Assembly: GCF_001557215.1 (NCBI RefSeq)
Contig: NZ_LSJM01000005.1
Location: 1-34,335 of the forward strand
Direction of reading: 5' to 3'
Length of the DNA: 34,335 bases
From: Sphingomonas sp. CCH9-E2
Lineage (GTDB): Bacteria > Pseudomonadota > Alphaproteobacteria > Sphingomonadales > Sphingomonadaceae
A model generated the notes under the pieces. That model was not told the DNA's origin. It ran no database searches and was given only the letters and a program-made list of their open reading frames with translations. How positions within the stretch are numbered: the first letter of the stretch is position 1; each line of letters starts with the position of its first letter. A program made the position numbers and the translations under genes. This document shows positions 17,333 through 26,227 of the stretch, one piece after another.

Positions 17333-17345
17333 TGACGCAGCGTCA
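17333..17345. promoter_or_regulatory. Palindrome TGACGC-A-GCGTCA in the maeB-mutS gap
   Basis: A perfect 13-nt dyad in the middle of the divergent spacer, 59 bp from the maeB start and 141 bp from the mutS start. It could be a repressor site for either gene. A small hairpin, GTGCGG-ATTT-CCGCAC, follows at 17390-17405. No recognised regulator matches. Confidence 0.35.
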
Positions 17346-17485
17346 TGCGCTATTCACGGCAACAATCGGCGCATGAAGCCATGCCGAGCGTGCGGATTTC
17401 CGCACATCGGGTTCATCCACACGAATCATCGGCACCGCAACCGGCCCCCGTTGCCGCATCGCAAGGGCTCGGCTACCCGGGCGCA

Positions 17486-20083
17486 ATGACCGCCGCTCCC
17501 ACTCCGATGATGGCGCAGTATCTGGCGCTCAAGGCGGAGTCGCAGGACTGCCTGCTGTTCTATCGCATGGGCGATTTCTTCGAGCTGTTCTTCGACGATG
17601 CGAAGATCGCCAGCAATGTCCTCGACATCGCGCTGACGTCGCGCGGGGAGCACGGCGGCGACAAGATTCCGATGTGCGGCGTGCCCGCGCATTCGGCGGA
17701 GGGGTATCTCGCGCGCTTGATCAAGGCGGGGCATCGCGTCGCCATTGCCGATCAGATCGAGACGCCCGAAGAGGCGAAGAAGCGCGGCGGATCCAAGGCG
17801 CTGGTCGCACGGGCGATCATCCGCGTCGTGACGGCCGGCACGCTGACCGAAGAGGCGCTGCTCGACAGCCGCAGCGCGAACTGGTGCGCCGCGATCGGCG
17901 AGGCGGGCGGCACGGTCGCGATTGCGGCGGCGGATATCTCCACGGGCCGGTTCGAGCTGCTCGAATGCAGCGCGGATGCGGTCGCGGCGGTGCTGGCGCA
18001 GCTCAACCCGGCGGAGATCGTCGTGGCGGAGGGGAGCGAGGCGGAGATGCTCGCCACCACCACCCGCCCGCGCGGCGAGTTCGACAGCAGCCGGGGCGAG
18101 GCGCGGATCAAGGCGCTGTTCGGCGTGGCGACGCTGGACGGGTTCGGCCAGTTCGGACGCGCGGCGCTGGCGGCTGCCGGGGGTCTGATCGCCTATCTCG
18201 ACCATACGGCGAAGGGCGCCCTGCCCTTTCTGCGCCCGCCGCGCATCACCCGGTCGGATGCGTGCATGGCGATCGATGCGGCGACGCGCGAGAGCCTGGA
18301 GCTGACGCAGAGCCAGTCGGGGACGCGCAAGGGCAGCCTGCTCGATGCGGTCGACCGGACGGTGACCGGCGCGGGTGCGCGGTTGCTCGGGCAGGATCTC
18401 GCCGCGCCGCTGATGGATGTCGGCGCGATCGAGGCGCGGCTGGACCTGGTGCAGCGGTTTCACGAGGACCCGGGCCTACGTGAGGATGTGCGCGGGGCGT
18501 TGCGTAGCCTGCCCGATATCGGGCGCGCGTTGGGGCGGCTGGCGGCGGGGCGTGGCAGCCCGCGCGACCTGGGGCAGCTACGCGACGGGCTGGATGGCGC
18601 GTGGCGGCTGGGCGAGAAACTGGGGCGGCTGACGGATGTACCCGCACTGCTCGCCGAGCTTGCGCCGCAGCTGCGCGGGCATGGGGCGCTGATTGACTTG
18701 TTGCAGCGCGCGCTCGTCCCTGCCCCGCCGATCGATGCGGCGCATGGCGGCTATATTGCCGAGGGCTATGACGCCGCGCTCGACGATCTGCGCGATGCGG
18801 GCGCGGGCGGGCGGCGCGCCATCGCGGCGCTCGAGGCGCAGTATCGCGACCGCACCGGCATCGCCGCGCTCAAGATCAAGCATAACGGCGTGCTCGGTTA
18901 TCATATCGAGGTGGCGGCGAAACATGCCGATGCGCTGATGATGGCGGATAGCGGCTTCACCCATCGCCAGACGCTGGCCGGGGTGGTGCGCTTCAACGCG
19001 CCCGAGCTGCACGAGATTGCGGTCAAGGTGACGCAGGCGGGCGCGCATGCGCTGGCGGCGGAGGCGGCGCATCTGGAGGATCTGACCGCCGCCGCGCTGG
19101 CGACGCGCGAGGCGATTGCCGCGACCGCGGATGCACTCGCCCGGCTCGACGTGGCGGCGGGGCTGGCGGAGCGCGCGGCGGAGGGCGGCTGGACGCGACC
19201 CGCTCTGGTCGAGCACGCCTGTTTCGAGGTCGAGGGCGGGCGGCACCCGGTGGTGGAGACGGCGCTGGCGCGGAGCGGCGAGCGCTTTGTCGCAAATGAC
19301 TGCGTGCTGTCCGAACGCAACCGGCTGTGGCTGGTCACCGGGCCGAATATGGGCGGCAAATCGACCTTTTTGCGCCAGAATGCGCTGATCGCGGTGCTGG
19401 CGCAGGCGGGGGCCTATGTCCCGGCGGCGCGGGCGAAGCTGGGGCTGGTGGACCGGTTGTTCAGCCGGGTGGGCGCTTCGGACAATCTCGCGCGCGGGCG
19501 ATCGACCTTCATGGTCGAGATGGTCGAGACCGCGGCGATCCTGGCGCAGGCGACGCCGCGCAGCTTCGTCATTCTCGACGAGGTCGGGCGCGGGACCAGC
19601 ACCTATGACGGCCTTGCCATCGCCTGGGCGGTGGTCGAGGCGATCCATGAGGATAATCGCTGCCGCTGCCTGTTCGCGACGCATTATCACGAGCTGACGC
19701 GGCTGGCGGAGCGGTGCGAGGCGCTGTCGCTGCACCATGTCCGGGCGCGCGAGTGGAAGGGCGATCTGGTGCTGCTGCACGAGGTGGCGGAGGGGCCGGC
19801 GGACCGCAGCTATGGCCTGGCCGTCGCGCGGCTTGCGGGGCTACCACCGATGACGATCAGCCGGGCCAAGGCGGTGCTCGCCAAGCTGGAGGCGGGGCGC
19901 GAGAAGACCGGCGGGATCGCGGCGGGGCTGGACGACCTGCCGCTGTTTGCCGCGATGGTGGCGGAGGAAGCGGCGCCGGTCGATCCGTTGCGCGCGGAAC
20001 TCGCGGCGCTCGACGTCGACGCGCTGAGCCCGCGCGAGGCGCTGGACGCGCTGTACCGGCTCAAGGCATTGAGTGACGCATGA
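17486..20083 (+). CDS. mutS: DNA mismatch repair ATPase MutS
   Basis: An 865-aa protein that recognises mismatches and small loops and starts methyl-independent or MutL-guided repair. The mismatch-reading Phe-x-Glu is present as Phe31-Phe32-Glu33 in MGDFFELF. The Walker A GPNMGGKST is at residues 619-627, followed by a Walker B-type FVILDEVGRGTSTYDG and HYHELTRL. I chose ATG 17486 because the conserved PTPMMAQYLALK begins at once. The in-frame extension to 17345 has no family resemblance. The ribosome-binding site is poor. The stop overlaps the start of a 56-aa membrane protein (ATGA at 20080-20083). Confidence 0.97.
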   Translation: MTAAPTPMMAQYLALKAESQDCLLFYRMGDFFELFFDDAKIASNVLDIALTSRGEHGGDKIPMCGVPAHSAEGYLARLIKAGHRVAIADQIETPEEAKKRGGSKALVARAIIRVVTAGTLTEEALLDSRSANWCAAIGEAGGTVAIAAADISTGRFELLECSADAVAAVLAQLNPAEIVVAEGSEAEMLATTTRPRGEFDSSRGEARIKALFGVATLDGFGQFGRAALAAAGGLIAYLDHTAKGALPFLRPPRITRSDACMAIDAATRESLELTQSQSGTRKGSLLDAVDRTVTGAGARLLGQDLAAPLMDVGAIEARLDLVQRFHEDPGLREDVRGALRSLPDIGRALGRLAAGRGSPRDLGQLRDGLDGAWRLGEKLGRLTDVPALLAELAPQLRGHGALIDLLQRALVPAPPIDAAHGGYIAEGYDAALDDLRDAGAGGRRAIAALEAQYRDRTGIAALKIKHNGVLGYHIEVAAKHADALMMADSGFTHRQTLAGVVRFNAPELHEIAVKVTQAGAHALAAEAAHLEDLTAAALATREAIAATADALARLDVAAGLAERAAEGGWTRPALVEHACFEVEGGRHPVVETALARSGERFVANDCVLSERNRLWLVTGPNMGGKSTFLRQNALIAVLAQAGAYVPAARAKLGLVDRLFSRVGASDNLARGRSTFMVEMVETAAILAQATPRSFVILDEVGRGTSTYDGLAIAWAVVEAIHEDNRCRCLFATHYHELTRLAERCEALSLHHVRAREWKGDLVLLHEVAEGPADRSYGLAVARLAGLPPMTISRAKAVLAKLEAGREKTGGIAAGLDDLPLFAAMVAEEAAPVDPLRAELAALDVDALSPREALDALYRLKALSDA

Positions 20084-20250
20084 TGCGCAACAATGGCTTT
20101 TTCGGACTGTTGTGGGTGATCTACGCCAGCTCGCGCGAGGGGTTCGGCAAGCGGCGCGCGGCCGAGGTGATGGTGGTGGCGGCGGTGATCCTGGCAACGC
20201 CGTTGCTGATCGTCGCGCTCCTAATCTGGCTGCTGCTTCTCTTCATTTAA
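20080..20250 (+). CDS. Small single-pass membrane protein, 56 aa, coupled to mutS
   Basis: A short ORF starting in the ATGA overlap with the mutS stop, a standard sign of translational coupling. Residues 1-30 are polar and basic (GLLWVIYASSREGFGKRRAA). Residues 31-56 form one strongly hydrophobic segment (VAAVILATPLLIVALLIWLL) ending in LLFI at the C-terminus, a tail-anchor-like arrangement. A second ATG at 20083 is equally possible. I recognise no family. The overlap and the clean transmembrane segment support it as real. It ends in a 4-bp overlap with the convergent reductase gene. Confidence 0.7.
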   Translation: MMRNNGFFGLLWVIYASSREGFGKRRAAEVMVVAAVILATPLLIVALLIWLLLLFI

Positions 20251-20837
20251 TAGGGCGGATCGCGCCGCGCGCGCTGGGCCTTGGCCGCCTCGACCCACCA
20301 TAGGAAATCATCGGCGAAGCGCGGGAAGGCGCGGGTGAGCGACGCCCCGCCCTCCCCCTGCGGCACGTCGTCGGCATCGATCGCCTGGCCGATCTGGCCC
20401 ACCGTCAGCGTGGAGGAGATCACGACCATGCCCATTTCGCTGAGAGTCGGGTGCCACAAGGAATTGCTGCGCGCGCCGGCGAGCCGTCCAGCGGAGTAGC
20501 TGGCGATCGCGGCGGGACGCCAGAACCATTCCTCCAGAAAGTGGTCGGTCAGGTTCTTGAGGCCGGGCTGCATGCCCCAGTTGTATTCGCCGGTGACGAA
20601 CAGGAATCCGTCCGCCGTCTTGATCTTGGTGGCGAGCGCCTCCATCGCTTCGGGCGCCTCGCCCTTCGGATATTCCTTGTACATCCGGTCGAGCATCGGG
20701 AGGCCGATTTCCATCGCGTCGATCAGTTCGGCGTCGCAGCCCTTGGCCGTGAGCTGTGCGGTCAGCCAGCGGGCGAGGCGGATGCCCATGCGGTCGCGGC
20801 GGTAGGAGCCGTAGAGAACGAGGATGCGGTCGGACAT
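20247..20837 (-). CDS. NAD(P)H-dependent FMN reductase family protein
   Basis: A 196-aa flavodoxin-fold protein. The N-terminus RILVLYGSYRRDRMGIRLA (residues 4-22) is the phosphate-binding loop of the NADPH-dependent FMN reductase family. GEYNWGMQPGLKNLTDHF near residues 89-106 is its second signature. Such enzymes reduce flavins, quinones, azo compounds or chromate; the substrate here is unknown. ATG 20837 places the beta1 strand directly at the N-terminus; an upstream in-frame start at 20876 would add 13 residues unlike the family. The gene is divergent from a membrane protein, with a 65-bp gap. Confidence 0.9.
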   Translation of the reverse strand: MSDRILVLYGSYRRDRMGIRLARWLTAQLTAKGCDAELIDAMEIGLPMLDRMYKEYPKGEAPEAMEALATKIKTADGFLFVTGEYNWGMQPGLKNLTDHFLEEWFWRPAAIASYSAGRLAGARSNSLWHPTLSEMGMVVISSTLTVGQIGQAIDADDVPQGEGGASLTRAFPRFADDFLWWVEAAKAQRARRDPPY

Positions 20838-20902
20838 GATCGGCGGGCCTTTCGCTCGACAGGGCGGTGTTGACATGGATAGTTGGCGGCGGGGGAAAAT
20901 CC

Positions 20903-21466
20903 ATGAGCGAGTTCGAGTTCATCTTTGCGTTGTTCGGGCTGCTGCTCGGCCTATCGATCGTCGAAGTGCTGGGCGGCCTGGCCCGGGCGATCGAGGCGCG
21001 GTTGCGGCCCGGGGCGACGGTGCGGATCGGGTGGCTGACGCCGCTGCTGGGCGTTTTCGTGCTGCTCGACCTCCTGTCCTTTTGGCAGGCGGCGTGGATG
21101 ACGCGGGACGTGGTCGGCGTGTCCGGCCATTCGCTGATGGCGATCACCGTCTTTGCCAGCGCTTATTATCTCGCCGCGCATCTGGTGTTTCCGCGGGAGC
21201 CGGGTGAGCATGCGGAGCTGGACAGCCATTTCTTTCGGGTTCGGCGGATCGTGCTGGGCGTCATGCTGGCGCTGCTGGCGTGCCAGATCGGATTTTATCT
21301 TGCGACGCCGGCGATGGCCGGAGTGCTGATGCGGCCGCTGGCAATCGCGCTGACGGTGGTGCTGGCGGCGCTGATGGTGGCGGCGATGCTGGTGCGCGGC
21401 CAGCGGTTGAGCGTCGCGGTGATGGTGGCGCTCGTGGCGCGCTATCTGGTCGTTTACCTGCTTTGA
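20903..21466 (+). CDS. Uncharacterised polytopic membrane protein, 187 aa
   Basis: About six hydrophobic segments are visible: residues 4-25, 45-65, 82-100, 120-142, 148-170 and 172-187. A short polar loop with HAELDSHFFRVRR sits between the third and fourth. ATG 20903 has GGGGGA at a good distance and starts just before the first helix. I do not recognise a named family. It is divergent from the FMN reductase gene and convergent with the minus-strand unit at 21465-21810. Function is unknown. Confidence 0.82.
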   Translation: MSEFEFIFALFGLLLGLSIVEVLGGLARAIEARLRPGATVRIGWLTPLLGVFVLLDLLSFWQAAWMTRDVVGVSGHSLMAITVFASAYYLAAHLVFPREPGEHAELDSHFFRVRRIVLGVMLALLACQIGFYLATPAMAGVLMRPLAIALTVVLAALMVAAMLVRGQRLSVAVMVALVARYLVVYLL

Positions 21467-21508
21467 AATGAAAGAGGCCACCGGGGCCATCTCTGGCACC
21501 CGGTGACC
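21465..21508 (-). terminator. Intrinsic terminator of the minus-strand small unit
   Basis: Reading on the minus strand, GGTCACCGGG (21508-21499) pairs with CCCGGTGGCC (21485-21476) with one G-U wobble. The inner TGGC/GCCA extends the stem. TCTTTCATTTC follows. The T-rich side lies only on the minus strand, so it ends that transcript, not the convergent membrane-protein gene. Confidence 0.75.
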
Positions 21509-21612
21509 TCCGACATGGTCAGCGGCCGGAGAGCTCCAGCCCGGGAGACCATGCGGACCGCTTTCGCATCTGCGGCGTCGTTGATTGGAGGAGGATACCT
21601 CCCGAACGCCAG

Positions 21613-21642
21613 ATCGGATGGAGCGCCTCCGGCGGCCATCCG
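21613..21642 (-). promoter_or_regulatory. Stem-loop downstream of the 18-codon ORF
   Basis: TCGGATGG and CCATCCGA are exact reverse complements, separated by about 14 nt of GC-rich sequence. The loop side contains CGCCTCCGGCGG, which can pair further. It is part of the structured body of the candidate RNA. Confidence 0.5.
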
Positions 21643-21652
21643 ACGCAGAAAC

Positions 21653-21709
21653 TTAGCGGCGCGTCTCCCGAACGAACTGAACCGACCTCACTGCTGAACC
21701 ATGAGACAT
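21653..21709 (-). CDS. 18-aa short ORF behind a 15-nt Shine-Dalgarno match
   Basis: ATG 21709 reads MSHGSAVRSVQFVRETRR then TAA. The ribosome-binding site GAAAGGAGGTGATCC ends 1 nt before the ATG, so GGAGG is at the optimal 7-nt spacing. The peptide is basic and unlike a signal sequence. It could be a leader peptide, a very small protein, or an incidental ORF in an RNA that titrates ribosomes. If one base of the TAA is skipped (+1), the frame continues as KFLRRMAAGGAPSDLAFG and on to a stop at 21454. Confidence 0.45.
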   Translation of the reverse strand: MSHGSAVRSVQFVRETRR

Positions 21710-21845
21710 CGGATCACCTCCTTTCGCTTGTTGAAACGGCGTACCCTGATTTGGGTACATGCCCAATGTGGCGACTTCGGCAGGTGAGAACAAGTCTTGT
21801 AATTATCCGAAATTTATACGATTCTGGAGTTCTGGCGCGGATTGA

Positions 21846-22382
21846 TCAGCGCCGACAATCCTCCACCACCCGCTGTACTTCCGCCCAGCTTGGCACGACC
21901 AGCGGCGCGAGCGGCGGCATTTCCACCACGAAGCGGCCACGGCTGTACCCCATCGCGTCGAGGATCGGGTCGGTCGCGGGCAGCGTCACCGCGAGATAGG
22001 GCTGCGCACCGGGTGTCGGACGCGCGGCAAGGCTGCGCGCGGTGGTCGAGGTGCGGATGGTGATCGGCCCCGCCGCCTCACCGCGCCGGGCGATCTGCAC
22101 CTGCCGCGTCGCACGGTCGCAGCGCAGCGAGAGTTCGGGCTGATCGGCGCGCAGGCCGAACGACGCGATCGTGCCCTGCCCTTCCTGCCGGTAGCTCCAG
22201 TCACCCCGTGCAGCCGGCCAATCGCGCCAGTCGCTGCTGGCGGGCGGCGGCGGCGGTGGCACCGGAACGGGCGGCGGGGCCGGCACCGGGCGCATCGGCG
22301 GCGCCGGGGCAGGGGCCGGCGGAACGACGTTCGAGCAGCTGGCGAGAGCGACCGACGCGGCGAGCAGGGGAATGAAACGCAT
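21846..22382 (-). CDS. Proline-rich lipoprotein, uncharacterised
   Basis: A 178-aa protein with a lipoprotein signal, MRFIPLLAASVALASC, whose lipobox Cys is residue 16. Residues 20-50 are a Pro/Val linker of repeated PAPAP and PVPPPPP that could span the periplasm or peptidoglycan. The C-terminal part, about 50-178, is a soluble domain with WRDWPAARGDWSYRQEGQG and RCDRATRQVQIARRG. I recognise no named family, though the domain style is common among sphingomonad periplasmic proteins. ATG 22382 lies 41 bp after the uvrB stop, so the two genes may be co-transcribed. Confidence 0.85.
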   Translation of the reverse strand: MRFIPLLAASVALASCSNVVPPAPAPAPPMRPVPAPPPVPVPPPPPPASSDWRDWPAARGDWSYRQEGQGTIASFGLRADQPELSLRCDRATRQVQIARRGEAAGPITIRTSTTARSLAARPTPGAQPYLAVTLPATDPILDAMGYSRGRFVVEMPPLAPLVVPSWAEVQRVVEDCRR

Positions 22383-22423
22383 GGCGTGCCTTATGGGCGA
22401 AGGGGCCGCGTGGCTCAACCGGC

Positions 22424-24613
<2,190 letters not shown>

Positions 24614-24653
24614 GGGGGGAATATGGGGCCTTCACATGGGGGTGCAAATGGGG
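24614..24653 (+). promoter_or_regulatory. Four-G-run cluster abutting the uvrB start codon
   Basis: On the plus strand, runs of 6, 4, 5 and 4 Gs occur at 24614-24619, 24625-24628, 24638-24642 and 24650-24653, with loops of 5, 9 and 7 nt. This is a potential G-quadruplex on the uvrB template strand. The uvrB mRNA would be C-rich here and lack a ribosome-binding site. Confidence 0.5.
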
Positions 24654-24732
24654 ACGACCGTCAGGCTGACAGACGATGCTGACAAAAACGCCGGGGTTTC
24701 ACGGCGGTTTCCCAGAGCGCGGGTTGGCGAAC

Positions 24733-24875
24733 GCAACTCTGACGCACCGCCGCAGCGACCGTCGTAAGACTGCAGCGCGATCGCAACGCGGCGGTGAAAC
24801 GACGCCGACGCGACACCGAAGCGACAGCATTGCGACGACGATGCGACAGCCGCGTGACGCGCGTGTGGCGGACGG
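24733..24875. repeat. Degenerate 11-bp phased repeat array, core GCGAC
   Basis: Thirteen consecutive 11-bp units can be laid out from 24733 without a gap. The first five bases of the units run GCAAC, GCACC, GCGAC, AAGAC, GCGAT, GCGGC, ACGAC, GCGAC, GCGAC, GCGAC, GCGAC, GTGAC, GTGGC. The best four units start at 24810, 24821, 24832 and 24843. Eleven is not a multiple of three, so this is not a protein repeat. It is close to one helical turn, so the cores face one side of the DNA. Confidence 0.7.
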
Positions 24876-24938
24876 ACAGGACGACGGCGGCGCATCCGAA
24901 ACCGGTCGAGGATGATGCAGCTTGCATCCGACGACCCT

Positions 24939-24968
24939 AGCATGAAGATCAGAACAAATAAAGAACAA
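24939..24968 (-). promoter_or_regulatory. Candidate uvrB promoter overlapping the LexA box
   Basis: On the minus strand TTGTTC (24968-24963) is followed after 18 bp by CATGCT (24944-24939). It would start a leader of about 320 nt before uvrB. The LexA box lies inside it, as expected of a repressible SOS promoter. The -10 match is only moderate. Confidence 0.45.
24952..24966. promoter_or_regulatory. Alphaproteobacterial LexA (SOS) box
   Basis: GAAC-AAATAAA-GAAC is an exact match to the direct-repeat site GAAC-N7-GAAC (GTTC-N7-GTTC) known for LexA of alphaproteobacteria. It sits between uvrB (minus) and the DUF3617 gene (plus, start at 25040). uvrB is a classical SOS gene, which supports the call; the other gene could share control. 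Confidence 0.75.
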
Positions 24969-25039
24969 TTGCCGCTTTGTCTGTTGCGCTTAGCCGAGCC
25001 ACGGTCCAGCATTGCCGCAAAATCGAGAGGAGCCCATCC

Positions 25040-25582
25040 ATGCGCACCATCGCCTTCACCCCCATCGCAGTCCTCACCCTTGCCGCCTGTGGCAGCGGGG
25101 GCGTGTCCGTCACCAATGCCTCGCCCGAGGAGGTCGCGGCCAAGGTCGATGCGGCGGGTGGGGCCAAGTTCAATCCGGGCGAATGGGAGACGACGGTCGA
25201 GACGGTGTCGATCGACATCCCCGGACTCGAGGGCCCGGTGAAGGACGAAATGACCAAGATGATGCTGCAGAAGAAGCAGATCGGGAAGAATTGCGTGACA
25301 CCGGAACAGGCCAAGTCGCCGCCGGCCGAGGTGCTTGCGCAGAGCAAGGGTCGCTGCACCTATGAAACATTCACCATGGCGGGCGGCAAGATCGACGGTA
25401 CGCTGGTCTGCGATGCCGACACCGGCAAGATGACGATGAAGATCAGCGGCACGTTCAGCGACGATGCGTTCGCGATCGATAACGAGATGGAAACATCGAT
25501 GCCCGGCGGCGCGCGGACGATGAAGATCAAGGCCAAGACCAGCGGGAAGCGGCTGGGGGATTGTCCGGGGACGAAGGCTTAG
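25040..25582 (+). CDS. DUF3617 domain-containing lipoprotein
   Basis: A 180-aa exported protein. The signal MRTIAFTPIAVLTLAAC has its lipobox Cys at residue 17. The mature part shows the DUF3617 pattern: FNPGEWETTVETVSIDIPG near residues 46-64, then NCVTPEQA, GRCTYETFTMAGGKIDGTLVC and GDCPG, with four Cys that could form two disulfides. Its function is unknown. ATG 25040 has GAGAGGAG at a good distance. The LexA box 74 bp upstream lies closer to this gene than to uvrB, so damage control of it is possible. A shared hairpin follows its stop. Confidence 0.9.
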   Translation: MRTIAFTPIAVLTLAACGSGGVSVTNASPEEVAAKVDAAGGAKFNPGEWETTVETVSIDIPGLEGPVKDEMTKMMLQKKQIGKNCVTPEQAKSPPAEVLAQSKGRCTYETFTMAGGKIDGTLVCDADTGKMTMKISGTFSDDAFAIDNEMETSMPGGARTMKIKAKTSGKRLGDCPGTKA

Positions 25583-25584
25583 CA

Positions 25585-25610
25585 TTCCTCCCTGCTGTGC
25601 AGGGGAGGAA
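25585..25610. terminator. Bidirectional hairpin between convergent DUF3617 and membrane-protein genes
   Basis: TTCCTCCCTGC (25585-25595) pairs with GCAGGGGAGGAA (25599-25610) with one bulged G. It lies 3 bp after the plus-strand stop and 6 bp before the minus-strand stop. The arms end in TTCC/GGAA, with only a short T stretch. A related CCTCCCC hairpin recurs at 28367, so it may also be a dispersed repeat. Confidence 0.65.
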
Positions 25611-25615
25611 TTGGG

Positions 25616-26080
25616 TCACATCACCCGGCGATAGGCCACGCGCCACATCGCGAGCGCAATGCCCGCCGCCACGACCGCGAGCAACGCGCTGGTGCCGAGC
25701 GCGCTGATCCAGCGGAACAGGGTGGTGCGCAGGTCGCTGGTGGGCACGGCGAGGAAGCCGAAGCCATAGGTTTGTGCGCCGACGAACAGGACCAGCGAGA
25801 TGATCGCGCCGAGCACGGCCGCATGCCAGGCGCGGCGATAGCCAGCAAGGTGGAGGACCAGCCAGAGCGGCCCCCCTGCCCCGGCGATGCCGAGTGCGGA
25901 GAAGATCGTGCCGAGTACCCAGGCCGCGGCGAGCGACACCGGCTCGCGCTGCCCCGCCGCGATGACGAGCAGCAGGACGACGATGCCACCCAATGCGCCG
26001 CCGAGCGCCAACGCCAGGCCCGCGCGGTCGAGCGTCGTATCGTAATGCGGCGCGGACGCACGCATTGCATGGTCATTCAC
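25616..26080 (-). CDS. Uncharacterised four-helix membrane protein
   Basis: A 154-aa protein with a short cytosolic N-terminus and about four hydrophobic segments: residues 21-42, 50-75, 88-105 and 128-147. A GG-rich first helix (LALALGGALGGIVVLLLVIA) is the main feature. ATG 26080 is preceded by GGAGGGG at about 10 nt; Met6 is an alternative start. No named family is recognised. It is convergent with the DUF3617 gene and divergent from the peptidase. Confidence 0.78.
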   Translation of the reverse strand: MNDHAMRASAPHYDTTLDRAGLALALGGALGGIVVLLLVIAAGQREPVSLAAAWVLGTIFSALGIAGAGGPLWLVLHLAGYRRAWHAAVLGAIISLVLFVGAQTYGFGFLAVPTSDLRTTLFRWISALGTSALLAVVAAGIALAMWRVAYRRVM

Positions 26081-26227
26081 CAGAAACCCCTCCCCGGTGC
26101 GCGCGGCTTAGCATCGCGCGGCAGCGCGGCTCAAGCGCGGAGAATACGGCAGTAACCAAATCCGGGACAGCTTGATGCTGCGCGGGCTTTGCCGCAGGCT
26201 TGGCCCAAGGATTTCAAGGGGATTCGC

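Larger units (their letters stand above)
21467..21845 (-). ncRNA. Candidate small RNA / short-ORF transcript with 16S-complementary ribosome-binding site
   Basis: This 379-bp interval carries no long gene but looks like one minus-strand transcription unit. In order it shows a -10-like GATAAT (21807-21802), a hairpin GTACCC-N6-GGGTAC (21758-21741), then GAAAGGAGGTGATCC (21725-21711). That last string is an exact complement of GGATCACCTCCTTTC at the alphaproteobacterial 16S 3' end. An 18-codon ORF, more stem-loops and a terminator (21508-21465) follow. It could instead be the 3' part of the uvrB-lipoprotein mRNA. I do not recognise a named RNA family. Confidence 0.5.
24614..25039. other. uvrB / DUF3617 divergent intergenic region
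   Basis: This 426-bp gap holds, from left to right, the G-run cluster (24614-24653), a degenerate 11-bp repeat array (24733-24875), and a LexA-type box (24952-24966) with a TTGTTC-N18-CATGCT promoter-like pair on the minus strand. On the right is the ribosome-binding site of the DUF3617 gene (GAGAGGAG near 25025). A minus-strand ORF starting at 24927 crosses the array but shows no family resemblance, and I leave it out. Confidence 0.6.

Noticed and set aside
15172..17376. Very long open frame antisense to maeB
   Set aside because: It is a GC-driven shadow: composition is His/Arg/Asp-rich without any family motif, and maeB on the other strand is unambiguous.
21711..21725. Fragment of a 16S rRNA gene on the plus strand
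   Set aside because: Only the 15 nt match; the bases on either side do not continue as 16S, and the orientation makes sense as a ribosome-binding site on the minus strand.
24733..24875. CRISPR-like array
   Set aside because: Units are 11 bp with no spacers and no cas genes nearby.
24661..24927. Minus-strand ORF across the 11-bp array as a uvrB leader protein
   Set aside because: The repeat period is not a multiple of three, the predicted protein is compositionally odd, and its start nearly coincides with the predicted transcription start.
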